Shown here one piece after another: positions 1-8,924 of a stretch of 64,000 nt of DNA (within the stretch, counting starts at the first letter, position 1; each line of letters starts with the position of its first letter). Below the pieces are notes generated by a model, which did not search any database, was not told the origin of the DNA, and saw only the letters and a list, made by a program, of their open reading frames with translations. A program made the position numbers and the translations under genes. The stretch comes from DASUPK01 sp963848955 (GTDB lineage: Bacteria > Actinomycetota > Thermoleophilia > Solirubrobacterales > 70-9). The stretch covers positions 186,001 to 250,000 of the forward strand of contig CAWKFQ010000017.1 of assembly GCA_963848955.1 (NCBI GenBank). Reading direction: 5' to 3'.

Positions 1-545
1 TCGACGAAGTGGCCCGGTCTGATCCAGCCGGCCTCCTCGGGGACCATCGCCGGGACAACGGCGAAGATCGCGACCGCGAGGCCCCAGAACACGTATTCGG
101 CGGCGCCACCGATGATCGCTCCCACCAGGATCAGCGCCCCGGCGACCAGGTTCATCCGCCCGAAGCTCCAGACGCCCGCCACGGTCCAGCTCGCGGACTG
201 CATGTAGAGGAGGGTGTGGACCGCGATCACCACGAGGTAGGCGCAGGCGAAGACCACGCCGTCCTGGGTGAACGCGGTCGGGATCGTCAGCGAGATCACG
301 AAGAACGCCAGCATTCCGCCGAGCAGCGGAAGCCGGCGGGCGCTGCGATCCGGCGGCACCGCGTTGGTCAGCCACGCGAAGGCTCCGTACATCCACCAGA
401 TCGCGGCCAGCATCAGGACGACCTGCGCGAGCGCCTCGCCGTTCGGGTGGTGCACCAGCACCGCCGTCAGCTGCGTGATGGTGAAGACGAAGACGAGGTC
501 GAAGAAGAGCTCGAGCGTCGAGACGCGAAGCTCGTCATCGCTCAC
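1..545 (-). CDS. LtrA (low temperature requirement A) family membrane protein, N-terminal part
   Basis: Reading the minus strand from a GTG at 545 gives MSDDELRVSTLELFFDLVFV, the hallmark amino end of bacterial LtrA proteins (the LELFFDLVFVF motif), followed by repeated hydrophobic segments. LtrA proteins are polytopic inner-membrane proteins of uncertain biochemical role; the name comes from cold-growth mutants in Listeria. About 181 codons are present and the carboxyl part runs off the left edge. The GTG start overlaps the TGA stop of the upstream CDP-alcohol phosphotransferase (GTGA), so the two are probably co-translated. No frameshift was seen in the visible part. Confidence 0.8.
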   Translation of the reverse strand, partial: MSDDELRVSTLELFFDLVFVFTITQLTAVLVHHPNGEALAQVVLMLAAIWWMYGAFAWLTNAVPPDRSARRLPLLGGMLAFFVISLTIPTAFTQDGVVFACAYLVVIAVHTLLYMQSASWTVAGVWSFGRMNLVAGALILVGAIIGGAAEYVFWGLAVAIFAVVPAMVPEEAGWIRPGHFV

Positions 546-1273
546 GACCTTGGTGCCGATGGCTCCTCCTTGGCCAACTCGCGCAGGTTGCCGAACACCC
601 TCACACCCAGCAGAGCCAGCATCACGGCCACGATCCCGAGGCCGATCACGTCGAAGACGGTCAGGTCGAGGTCGAGCAGGTTGAAGCCGAGGCCGAGGCC
701 GAGCGCCATCGCCGTGTTGATCAGGATCAGCACGACCCGGATCTCGGTCGGCCCGAGCAGCCCGTAGCCGAGGCGGAAGCGGCCGAAGGCCATGCTCTCC
801 AGGTAGACGTTGATCGAGAGGATCAGGTAGCCGACCACGATCAGCGCCCCGATCGAGAGCAGCATGAAGGGCGAGAGCCCGAGCCCCAGCCCGATCGCCG
901 CGGTCGCGATCGCGTCCACGATGTGGTCGAGGTAGTAGCCGTACTTCGGCCGCTGGATCCGGCGCACCCGGGCGAGCGTCCCGTCGAGGCTGTCGCCGAT
1001 CCACTGGACGACCAGCAGCCCGCTCGCCACCCAGAGCCAGCCCCTGCCCTGGTTGGAGAGCTGGTAGGCGGCGCAGACGCCGAACGCGGCGAGCACGCCG
1101 AGCGCCGTCAGGTCGTCGGGGAGGATCCAGCGCGGCAGCTTGCCCGCCGCCCAGGGCAGGAAACGCCGCTCGAATCGGGCCAGCAGGAAGTTGGGCTCGC
1201 GCTCGGCCTCGACTCCCCTCTTGCGTCCCTCGCCGTCGCTCATCGAGTCGATTCTCGTTACCAAGTCGGTCAT
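542..1273 (-). CDS. CDP-alcohol phosphatidyltransferase family protein
   Basis: An integral membrane enzyme of the family that transfers a phospho-alcohol from a CDP-linked donor, for example in phospholipid head-group synthesis. The family signature D-G-x2-A-R-x9-G-x3-D-x3-D is visible at residues about 97-120 (DGTLAR, then GYYLDHIVD), including the metal-binding aspartates. Hydrophobic helices surround it. The acceptor alcohol cannot be told from the sequence. The first ATG is at 1273, but an in-frame ATG at 1243 (MSDGEG) gives a more usual amino end. It is the first gene of a pair with ltrA and diverges from the YhaM-like gene at 1321. Confidence 0.85.
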   Translation of the reverse strand: MTDLVTRIDSMSDGEGRKRGVEAEREPNFLLARFERRFLPWAAGKLPRWILPDDLTALGVLAAFGVCAAYQLSNQGRGWLWVASGLLVVQWIGDSLDGTLARVRRIQRPKYGYYLDHIVDAIATAAIGLGLGLSPFMLLSIGALIVVGYLILSINVYLESMAFGRFRLGYGLLGPTEIRVVLILINTAMALGLGLGFNLLDLDLTVFDVIGLGIVAVMLALLGVRVFGNLRELAKEEPSAPRS

Positions 1274-1320
1274 CTCGCCGGAGAGTCCTGTCCGCGCCCG
1301 CCTCTAATTTCAATGACGCG

Positions 1321-2334
1321 ATGACGGAGGCGCTTTTCGACAACGGCAGCGGCGCCGCAGCACCCGAGGCGGGGCAGCCGCGCCTGCTGCGCGAGCTCTC
1401 CGACGGCGATCAGGTCGCCGGCGCCTTCGTCGTCCGGGAGCGCGAGCGCCGCCAGAAGCGCAACGGCGAAGATTTCCTCAGGGTCGTACTGGCCGACAAG
1501 ACCGGCACCGTCCCAGCGATCGCCTGGGACGGCGTCGGCGAGTGCTTCGAGATCTGCGCCCCGGGCTCGATCGTGCTGGTCAGCGGCAGCTTTGCGATCC
1601 ACCCCCAGTTCGGGAAGCAGATAAAGCTCGCCGCCGTCCGGCCCGCCGGGCCGGGCGAGTACGACACAGAGCAGCTCGCGGAAGGCCCGACACGGTCGAT
1701 CGACCTGCTCGAGACCGACGTGCGCGCGCTGATCGAGACGGTGCAGAACCCCTCGCTGCGGAAGCTCCTCGACCGCTTCTTCGGCCCCGAGACGGATTCG
1801 TGGGCCCGCTTCCGAGAGGCGCCCGCCGCCAAGCACTACCACCAGGCCTATACCGGCGGATTGCTCGAGCACACGCTCTCGGTCGCCCAGGCCGTCAGCG
1901 CGGCGGCCAACTTCTTTCCCGGCATCGACCGCGAGATCGCGGTCACCGGCGCGATGCTCCACGACATCGGCAAGACGGAGGCCTACAACGACGATCCCCT
2001 TGCGATCGAGCTGACGGACGCCGGACGGCTGGAAGGCGAGATCCCGCGCGGCTACTACAGGGTCCGCCGCGAGATCGAGGACATCGAGGGCTTCGACCCG
2101 CACCTCGCGCAGGCGATCCTCCACATCATCCTCTCCCACCATGGGCAGCTCGAGCACGGCTCACCGGTCGTCCCCGCGACCCGCGAGGCGACCCTGGTGC
2201 ATTCGATCGACAACCTCGGCGGCAAGCTCGGCAGCTTCGATCGGCTGGAGAAGGAGCTCGCCGACGGCGAGACCTGGTCGCGCTTCGACCGGGGCATCGA
2301 CGGCTCGGCTTTCTTCGGCTCCAAGGCCGCCTAG
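1321..2334 (+). CDS. YhaM-like OB-fold/HD-domain 3'-5' exoribonuclease
   Basis: 337 residues. An OB-fold (about 25-105; GEDFLRVVLADKTGTVPAIA) is followed by an HD domain (about 165-300) with the metal-ligand motifs EHT, LHDIGK near residue 214 and SHHG near 272. This is the layout of the YhaM family, which trims RNA, and in Staphylococcus also DNA, from the 3' end. The length matches the family (about 310-340). A second, diverged member lies at 46213-47100. The gene is intact, stands 120 bases before pafBC and is transcribed in the same direction. Function is assigned by domain order, so the substrate is uncertain. Confidence 0.85.
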   Translation: MTEALFDNGSGAAAPEAGQPRLLRELSDGDQVAGAFVVRERERRQKRNGEDFLRVVLADKTGTVPAIAWDGVGECFEICAPGSIVLVSGSFAIHPQFGKQIKLAAVRPAGPGEYDTEQLAEGPTRSIDLLETDVRALIETVQNPSLRKLLDRFFGPETDSWARFREAPAAKHYHQAYTGGLLEHTLSVAQAVSAAANFFPGIDREIAVTGAMLHDIGKTEAYNDDPLAIELTDAGRLEGEIPRGYYRVRREIEDIEGFDPHLAQAILHIILSHHGQLEHGSPVVPATREATLVHSIDNLGGKLGSFDRLEKELADGETWSRFDRGIDGSAFFGSKAA

Positions 2335-2458
2335 CCGCGCCAACCCGTCCCCCACGCCGAACGTCCCGCGATGCGCCGACGCAAATTGCGCAAATCGTCT
2401 TCTGATCCGTAATAGGTGCGGATAGGGCGGCGGAGGGTCGCGTCTATCCTGCTCGCGG

Positions 2459-4543
2459 ATGGCCAAGGACACCGAGAAGCTGATCCGCCAGCTCTCGCTG
2501 ATCTCCTATCTGATGGCCCAGGGGAGGCCGACCTCGGCGCTCGAGATCAAGCGCGAGGTGGAGGGGTACAGCGACATGAACGACGACGCCTTCGCGCGCC
2601 GCTTCTACGCCGACCGCGCGGAGCTCGACGCCCTCGGGATCACCCTGCAGGTCGAGAAGCCCGGCGAGAGCCTGCAGGGCTACGAGTCGGAGCTCTACTC
2701 CCTGCCCCCCGAGAACTACTACCTGCCCGAGATCCGGTTTGGCGATGACGAGCTGGCGGCACTGCAGACGGCGCTGCAGCTCCTGGACGGCGAGTTCGCC
2801 TACGCGGAGCCGCTGCGGCTGGCGCTCCAGCAGGTCTCATGGGGGCGTCCCAGCCCGCTGACCGCCCCGGAGCAGTCCTCGGTCGAGGTGCGGATGACGG
2901 CCAAGGCCGACGGCGCCGAGGTCTCCCAGCGCCTCTCGAAGATCGAGACGGCGATCTCGCGGCGCAAGACGATCGAGTTCACCTACTACACGATCGAACG
3001 GGACTCCGAGGAGAAGCGGAAGGTGGACCCCTACCACCTGGTCTACCGCGGCGGGCAGTTCTACCTGATCGGACACTCGCACGAACGCGATGCGGTGCGC
3101 GTCTTTCGCCTCTCTCGGATCCGCGGCAAGGTCTCCTACGCGTCCAAGGCCGAGCACGACTTCGCGCCGCCGGAGAGGTTCGAGCGCCGCGACTACGCCC
3201 GCCGCGCCGAGTGGCAACTGGGCGAGATCCAGGGCGCGGCGAAGGTCTTCTTCCGCGACCGGGTCGCCTGGCTGGTGGAACGCGACTTCGGCTCCTATGG
3301 AGAGTTCCGCAATCCCGGGCGGGGCGACGGCTCGCCCGGCAAGGGCCGGATCTTTGAGACCGAGTACGCCTCGAGCCGCCAGATGGTCGCCTGGGCGCTC
3401 CACTGGCGGCAGAACGCAACGGTCCTCGATCCGCCCGAGCTCGCCGACGAGGTGTCCGAGCGGCTCGAGCTGCTCAGCGAGCGCCACTCCTCCGACTTCG
3501 AGCCGGCCGTGGTGGTGCGGACCGTTCCGCCGGCGCCGCGGTCCGCACGCTCGAATGGGCGCTCCGAGTCCTCGATCCGCCCTGAGCGCTTCGCCCGCCT
3601 GGTGACTCTCGCCGGGATGCTGATCGAGTCCGCGAAGGGCGAGGCCCGCCTGCCCGTCGCCCACGTCAGGGAACGGCTGCACGTCAGCGAGGAGGAACTC
3701 CGGGAGGACATCGACCTGCTCAACGTCGTCAACTTCGGCGGCGGGACCTACGTGCTGTACGCGGAACTGCAGGGCGACGAGATCGAGGTCGACGCCGAGC
3801 CCTATGGCGACAACTTCGCCCGCCCCGCGCGGCTGCTGCCGCTCGAGGCCAAGGCGCTGGTCGCAGCCATTGACCTGTTCGGCGACCACCTGCCGCAGAG
3901 CGGCCTGGTCAGCGCACGCAAGAAGATCGTCGGAGCGCTCGGCCACGACCCCTCCGAGGAGGGCCTGGAGATCGCGGCGTCCGGTGGCGACGACTCGGAT
4001 GTCGCGCGCAAGGCGAACAAGGCGATCGAGGGCCGCCGGGTCCTCTCGATCCACTACTACAAGGAAAACGAGGACGAGTTCACCAAGCGCGAGATCGAGC
4101 CCTACAGCCTCGCCAACGGCCCGGAGGGCTGGTACGTCGCCTCCTACGACCGCCGGCGCGAGGACGTCCGCCATTTCCGGCTCGACCGGATCAAGGAGGC
4201 CGAGGTCTCGAAGGAGACGTTCGAGCCCAGGCCGGAGGTCGAGGAGATCGCCGCGATCGAGGGCACCTGGCTATCCGGCGAAAACGTTCCCGCCGCCGAG
4301 GTCGCGCGCGTCTGGGTCTCACCCGAGCGGGCCCGCTGGGCGCGCGAGGACCACACCGTGATCGAGGAGCTCGCCGACGGCGCGCTCGTGATCGAGGTCC
4401 CGTACGGGAGCACCGACTGGCTGCTGCGCGAGATCCTCAAGGGCGCCGGCGAGCTGGTCGTGCTGGAGCCGGATTCCGCGCGCGAGGCAATCGCGCACGA
4501 GCTCCAGGTCGACGCCGGCGCCACGGCTGTCAAGGCCGCATAG
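2459..4543 (+). CDS. pafBC: PafBC: fused PafB-PafC, double WYL-domain transcriptional regulator
   Basis: 694 residues in two homologous halves. Each has a winged helix-turn-helix (about 10-65 and 374-430), a WYL ligand-sensing domain (about 165-225, with FYL in GGQFYLIGH; about 522-580, with WYV in GPEGWYVASY) and a WCX tail. In mycobacteria PafB and PafC are separate proteins that together activate the LexA/RecA-independent DNA-damage regulon. A natural fusion is known in Arthrobacter, and this gene has the same architecture. pafB/pafC are usually next to pafA and the Pup-proteasome genes, but here the neighbours are a YhaM-like nuclease and a broken hydrolase. No frameshift in 2 kb. The ATG at 2459 has no clear Shine-Dalgarno sequence. 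Confidence 0.9.
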   Translation: MAKDTEKLIRQLSLISYLMAQGRPTSALEIKREVEGYSDMNDDAFARRFYADRAELDALGITLQVEKPGESLQGYESELYSLPPENYYLPEIRFGDDELAALQTALQLLDGEFAYAEPLRLALQQVSWGRPSPLTAPEQSSVEVRMTAKADGAEVSQRLSKIETAISRRKTIEFTYYTIERDSEEKRKVDPYHLVYRGGQFYLIGHSHERDAVRVFRLSRIRGKVSYASKAEHDFAPPERFERRDYARRAEWQLGEIQGAAKVFFRDRVAWLVERDFGSYGEFRNPGRGDGSPGKGRIFETEYASSRQMVAWALHWRQNATVLDPPELADEVSERLELLSERHSSDFEPAVVVRTVPPAPRSARSNGRSESSIRPERFARLVTLAGMLIESAKGEARLPVAHVRERLHVSEEELREDIDLLNVVNFGGGTYVLYAELQGDEIEVDAEPYGDNFARPARLLPLEAKALVAAIDLFGDHLPQSGLVSARKKIVGALGHDPSEEGLEIAASGGDDSDVARKANKAIEGRRVLSIHYYKENEDEFTKREIEPYSLANGPEGWYVASYDRRREDVRHFRLDRIKEAEVSKETFEPRPEVEEIAAIEGTWLSGENVPAAEVARVWVSPERARWAREDHTVIEELADGALVIEVPYGSTDWLLREILKGAGELVVLEPDSAREAIAHELQVDAGATAVKAA

Positions 4544-4550
4544 GCGGCGC

Positions 4551-4574
4551 CCGCCTGGGTAGGGTCCCAGGCGG
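4551..4574 (+). terminator. Hairpin after pafBC
   Basis: The 9-base arms CCGCCTGGG (4551-4559) and CCCAGGCGG (4566-4574) pair perfectly around a 6-base loop, 8 bases after the pafBC stop. There is no T-run. The next gene's ATG (4576) begins 2 bases after the stem, so the hairpin could also influence translation of that gene. Confidence 0.5.
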
Positions 4575-4575
4575 C

Positions 4576-5371
4576 ATGTGCTTCGACTACGACTCGCGCC
4601 CGCCGGAGCTGCCCGCTGATCTGCTCTGCAGGCCGATCGCTGGAGGCGCCGCGGCCGAGCTGCTCACGCTCGAGTCAGACGACGGCACGTCCTTCTCGGC
4701 GGCGCTCGCCCAGGCACCCGAGGGCGTCGATCCTGGAGTGCTGATCATCCCAGACGTCCGCGGGCTCTACCCGTTCTACATCGAGCTGGCCGAGCGCTTC
4801 GCAGAGGCCGGCCATCACGCGATCGTCTTCGACTACTACGGGCGGACCGCCGGCCTCGGCCCGCGCGACGACGAGTTCGACTACGGACGCACCGCGAGCA
4901 GGTGAAGTTGGACGAGGCGCTGGACGACCTCGCCGCCGCGGTGGCGGAGCTCCGCAAGCGAACGGAGGGCGGTCCGCCAGTCACCCTCGGATTCTGCTTC
5001 GGGGGATCGCTGTCGTTCATAGCTGGAGCCAGCCCGATCTGGATCTGGCCGGGGTGGTGGGCCTCTACGGCGTCCTCGACTGGTCCCGTTTCGACGGCCA
5101 CGGAGTCTTGACTCAGGCCGCCGACGTGGAGCGTACGGTGCTCGGCCTCTTCGGCGGCGCGGACCAGAGCGATCCCGAAGGAGCAGATCGACGAGTTCGA
5201 GGCGGCGCTGTGGTCCGCCGGGGTCGAGCATCGAGATCCACGTCTATCCCGGCGCCCCGCATTCGTTCTTCGACAAGAAGCAGGACGAGTTCGCTCGGGA
5301 GTCCGAGGACGCCTGGCGGCGGATCCTGGGCTTTCTCGCCGGTCTTCGCACGCGTGTCGCCTCGACACTGA
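4576..5371 (+). pseudogene. Dienelactone hydrolase family protein, broken by four frameshifts
   Basis: Pieces in three frames line up as one alpha/beta hydrolase: amino part with GVLIIPDVRGLYPFYIELAE, then GFCFGGSLSF carrying the nucleophile motif G-x-C-x-G (Cys, as in dienelactone hydrolase), then GVVGLYGVLDW, and finally HVYPGAPHSFFDKK with the catalytic His region. Frame changes fall near 4890, 5015, 5165 and 5235. The family hydrolyses dienelactones or related esters in aromatic-compound degradation; the substrate here is unknown. All catalytic motifs survive, so sequence error is as likely as true decay. It lies between pafBC and a broken LuxR gene. Confidence 0.7.
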
Positions 5372-5402
5372 GCACCAGCGAACCGCGAGATAATCGACGG
5401 CG

Positions 5403-7046
5403 GTGGAGCCGGCTGCGGAGCTCGCACAAGGACGTGAGGCCTACGCGCGCCAGGCGTGGCGCCAGGCATACGACGCGCTCAAATCCGTCGACGGCTCGGA
5501 TCCGCTCGCCGCGTCCGACCTGGAGTTGCTGGCTGACGCGGCGTACATGCTGGGCTACGAGGGGGAGTACCGAGAGCTCATGGAGCGGGCCTACAGCGGC
5601 CAGCTCGAAGCGAGGGAGCCACTCGCCGCCACCCGCTCCGCCTGCTGGATCGCCATGAGCCTCGCCTCCCGCGGCGAGCTCGGGCAAGCCGGTGGCTGGC
5701 TCGCCCGTGCTGAGCGACTCCTCGAGCGCCAGGGAGCCGAATGCGCCGAGCGCGGCTATCTGCTCATCCCGCGGATCTTCGAGCAGGAGGCGGCGGGCGA
5801 CCTGGAGGGGGCAGCCGCGACCTCAGCAGAGGCGGCGGCGATCGGCGAACGCTTCGGCGATCCCGATCTCTTCTCGATCGCCTCCCACGCCGAGGGTGGC
5901 GTCCTGATTCGCCTCGGAAGGCTCCGGGAGGGTCTGGCGCTCCTCGACCTGGCGATGGTTGGGGTGGTCGCGGGAGAGGTCTCCCCGATCAGCTCCGGGA
6001 TCGTCTACTGCGGCGTCATCCTCGCCTGCGAGGAAGCCCATGAGCTTCGCCGCGCCCGGGAGTGGACCAACGCGCTCGCCCGGTGGTGGGAGGGCCAGCC
6101 GGACCTGGTCTCCTTCACGGGACGCTGCCTCGTCCACCGCGCGCAGATCATGCGATTGAACGGTGCCTGGCAGGAGGCGATCGAGGAGGCGCGCCGGGCC
6201 GCCGACCGCTGCCTTGAGGGGCAGAATCCGGGCGGCGGCCGGCGAGGCCCACTATCAGCGCGGCGAGGTCCACCGCCTCCGGGGGGAGCATCGGGCGGCC
6301 GAGGAGGCCTATCGCGACGCAAGCGGTCAGGGGTGGGAGCCGCAGCCGGGCCTCGCTCTGCTGCGGCTGGCCCAGGGCAACGAGAAGGCCGCGGAGGCGG
6401 CGATCCGCAGGGTGGTCTCGGAGACGGAGGGTGCCGGCAGGCGCGCGGGTCTACTTGCCGGCGTACGTCGAGATCATGGCTGCGGTCGGCGACCTGGAGG
6501 CCGCGGAGGAGGGCTGCGCGGAGCTCGGCTCGATCGCGAGCGAGGAGGAGGAGCCGGGGGCGCTCGCCGCAATGGCGGCGCAGGCGGGCGGCCTCGTCGA
6601 GCTGGCGGAGGGGAATCCGCAGGCGTCGCTGCCGGCGCTGCGGCGCGCGGCCGAGCTCTGGCGACAGTTTGAGGCGCCGTACGAGAACGCCCGCGCGCGG
6701 GAGCTGATCGGGAGCGCCTGCCGAGGCTCGGCGACGAGGACAGCGCGAGCCTGGAGATCGAGGCGGCACGGGAGACATACGTTCGCCTCGGCGCCGCCAT
6801 GGACCTCGCCCGAATCGGGGACCGGCCGCGGCCATCAGCGCCGACGTCGAGTCGCACGGACTCACCACGCGCGAGCTGGAGGTGCTCCGGCTGCTTTGCG
6901 CTGGTGAAACGAACAGCGAGATCGCCACGAATCTCGTCCTCAGCGTCAGGACGGTGGACCGTCACGTGAGCAACATCTACGCCAAACTGGGGGTCTCCTC
7001 GCGGGCCGCAGCGGCGACCTACGCACATGAGCACGGACTCGATCTG
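5403..7046 (+). pseudogene. LuxR-family regulator with TPR-like region, several frameshifts
   Basis: Begins at GTG 5403 and reads as a long alanine/leucine-rich helical-repeat protein of the TPR kind. It ends in a clear LuxR-type helix-turn-helix (LTTRELEVLRLLCAGETNSE, then VRTVDRHVSNIYAKLGVSSR) at about 6860-7035. Frame changes near 6225, 6435, 6720 and 6825 break it. A TGA at 7044-7046 is reached with one more shift; otherwise the frame runs on into the next gene. Such regulators often control an adjacent oxidoreductase, here the flavin monooxygenase at 7174. A perfect palindrome lies just behind it at 7054-7075. The HTH is intact. Confidence 0.65.
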
Positions 7047-7053
7047 AGCCACG

Positions 7054-7075
7054 GAGTGGGTGAAATCACCCACTC
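7054..7075. promoter_or_regulatory. 9-base-arm palindrome upstream of the monooxygenase, candidate LuxR operator
   Basis: GAGTGGGTG (7054-7062) and CACCCACTC (7067-7075) are perfect complements around AAAT. It lies about 100 bases before the monooxygenase ATG (7174) and directly behind the LuxR helix-turn-helix. A dyad of this quality in a promoter region fits a dimeric operator. It could instead be a terminator for luxR, but it lacks a T-run. Confidence 0.4.
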
Positions 7076-7173
7076 GAGGCGGGCACTCGAATTTGGGTGG
7101 TTCAGCCGATGTGCTCGCGCCGGCTGCCTCGTAGGGTCTGGCTTACGCCAAAGTTCGACTCAAGGAGCGTGGA

Positions 7174-8324
7174 ATGCAGCTGGAACACCAAGTCATAGTC
7201 GTAGGGGCGGGACCTGCGGGGATCGCCTCCGCCCTGGCCCTGAAGGACGCCGGTTTGGCGCCGTGGTTCTGGATCAGGCCGACCAGGTGGCCTCATCGTG
7301 GCGCTCGCGCTACGACAGGCTGCGGCTCAACACGTGGCGCCGCTTCTCCCATCTGCCGGACCGGCCGTTTCCCGAAAGGCACCCCCACCTTCCCCAGCTC
7401 GCGACCAGCTGATCGATCACCTGGAGCGCCACGCGGGAGAGGACGGGAATCGAGCTGCGTCTCGGCATACGGGGTGGACCGAATCGACCGGGACAACGGA
7501 CGAATGGGTGTTCAGACCAGCGCAGGTGAGCTTCGAGCATCGCAAGTGATCGTTGCCCTGGCCATGAGCAGAACCCGTTCATCCCTGAGCTGGCCAGGGC
7601 GGGAGACTTCGAGGGCGGCTGATCCACTCATCTGAGTACCGGAACCCAGGTCCATTCGACGAGCAGCGCGTGCTGGTGGTGGGCCCCGGAGCTCGGGGAT
7701 GGAGATCGCCAAGGAGCTGGCTGATGAAGGAGCCGCGAAGGTCTGGCTCGCGGTGCGCACACCGCCGAACATTCTCTTCGACAGGGACCCGGGCCGATCC
7801 CAGGGGACCTGATCGCGAACCTGGCTCTGGCACCTGCCCACCGCGCCTGGCCGACCGGATCGCGCGCTTCGGCTCGCGCATGGACTTCGGCGACCTGACC
7901 GAATACGGGCTGCCTCGGCCCGAGCATGGGTCTTCACCGACGTGCGGACCCGCGGCAAGGTGCCCGCGATCGTCGATTCGGAGGTAAGCGACGCGATCAA
8001 GGAGGGACGGATCGAGGTGGTCGCCGCCGTCGCAATCATTCGACTCGGCGGGGTCGGCTCGCCGATGGGATGCAGATCGAGCCTGAATCGGTGATCTGTG
8101 CGACCGGTTACCGGCGGGCGCTCGATCCCCTCGTGGGCCATCTCGGCGTGCTCGGCGATCGCGGCATGCCGCAGGAGATGGGCCCGGCCGGCGGCGGAGG
8201 GCATGCGTTTCATCGGCTATCTCCCCGTCCCGGCGGAATCGGACACATGGGCAGGGAGGCGAAGCGAGCCGCCAAGGCGATCGCCCGCGAGCTCAACGGT
8301 GCCCCGGTTGCACCAGGAGGGTGA
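7174..8324 (+). pseudogene. FAD-dependent monooxygenase (flavin-containing monooxygenase-like), many frameshifts
   Basis: The ATG at 7174 follows AAGGAG (7162-7167) at 6-base spacing. The first frame gives VIVVGAGPAGIASALALKDA, an FAD-binding Rossmann motif. Later pieces in other frames give SSWRSRYDRLRLNTW, a second nucleotide-binding segment near VLVVGPG, and ICATGYR near 8095. These are typical of flavin monooxygenases that oxygenate N or S. At least eight frame changes fall within 1.15 kb, more than anywhere else here, so it is either a real pseudogene or a badly resolved stretch. The last frame stops at 8324, overlapping the cysteine dioxygenase start region. Confidence 0.65.
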
Positions 8325-8326
8325 CG

Positions 8327-8875
8327 ATGGCAGCCGAGATCAATGGCCGGCCGGCAATGCGAGGGTGGCTCGACGAGACGCTGATCGCGGCGTCCCCGAC
8401 GACGCTCGCGGACCTGGAGGAGATCGTCACGAACGTGGGGCGGTCGCCGTGGCTCTGGGGCCACGCGGTCAGCTTCGACGTCGAACGGCGCAGCCATCGC
8501 GTTCTGTACAAGACCCCTCATCTCGAGATCGCTCTGTTCGGCTGGGCGGCCGGGCAGGACACGACCTTCCACGACCACGGCGGGGCCAGCGGGGCGGCGT
8601 TCGTCTGCAGCGGGGTGCTGATCGAGGACACGGTCGAGGCGATCGATGGGCAGGTCGGCCGCACGAGCGCGCGGCACCTGCGGCTGCGCCGATTCCGTGT
8701 TCAGCTTCGGCCCGACTACATCCACCGCGTCCGGCACGACCCGGCGCACGGCGTCGCGCTGTCGATCCACGCCTACACGCCGGCCGTCTCGGAGGCGACC
8801 GACTACGAGATCTGGCCTGACGGTTCGCTCCGCGCCATCGACCCGGTGCACGAGATTCAGCCCATCCAGGGTTAG
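8327..8875 (+). CDS. Cysteine dioxygenase type I family (cupin)
   Basis: 182 residues, intact. The cupin metal site is visible: FHDHGG (two His), a Glu further along in the first motif, and HRVRH plus SIHAYTP in the second. Cysteine dioxygenases use non-haem iron and O2 to oxidise cysteine to cysteine sulfinate; related thiol dioxygenases act on mercaptopropionate. I chose ATG 8327 because AGGAGG (8315-8320) is 6 bases upstream; a GTG at 8321 touches the Shine-Dalgarno sequence. Its start lies within a few bases of the upstream monooxygenase stop, so the pair was probably co-translated. Together they suggest organosulfur oxidation, but this is inference. Confidence 0.82.
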   Translation: MAAEINGRPAMRGWLDETLIAASPTTLADLEEIVTNVGRSPWLWGHAVSFDVERRSHRVLYKTPHLEIALFGWAAGQDTTFHDHGGASGAAFVCSGVLIEDTVEAIDGQVGRTSARHLRLRRFRVQLRPDYIHRVRHDPAHGVALSIHAYTPAVSEATDYEIWPDGSLRAIDPVHEIQPIQG

Positions 8876-8924
8876 GAGGTCCCGCGTCCGGGCAGGAACC
8901 CACCTCCCCAGGACGTGGCGCAAC

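Noticed and set aside
8357..8367. ATGCGAGGGTG inside the cysteine dioxygenase gene as a further copy of the hairpin repeat
   Set aside because: Only the left 11 bases match, no GCAACCCG end follows, and the bases encode ordinary family sequence (MRGW).
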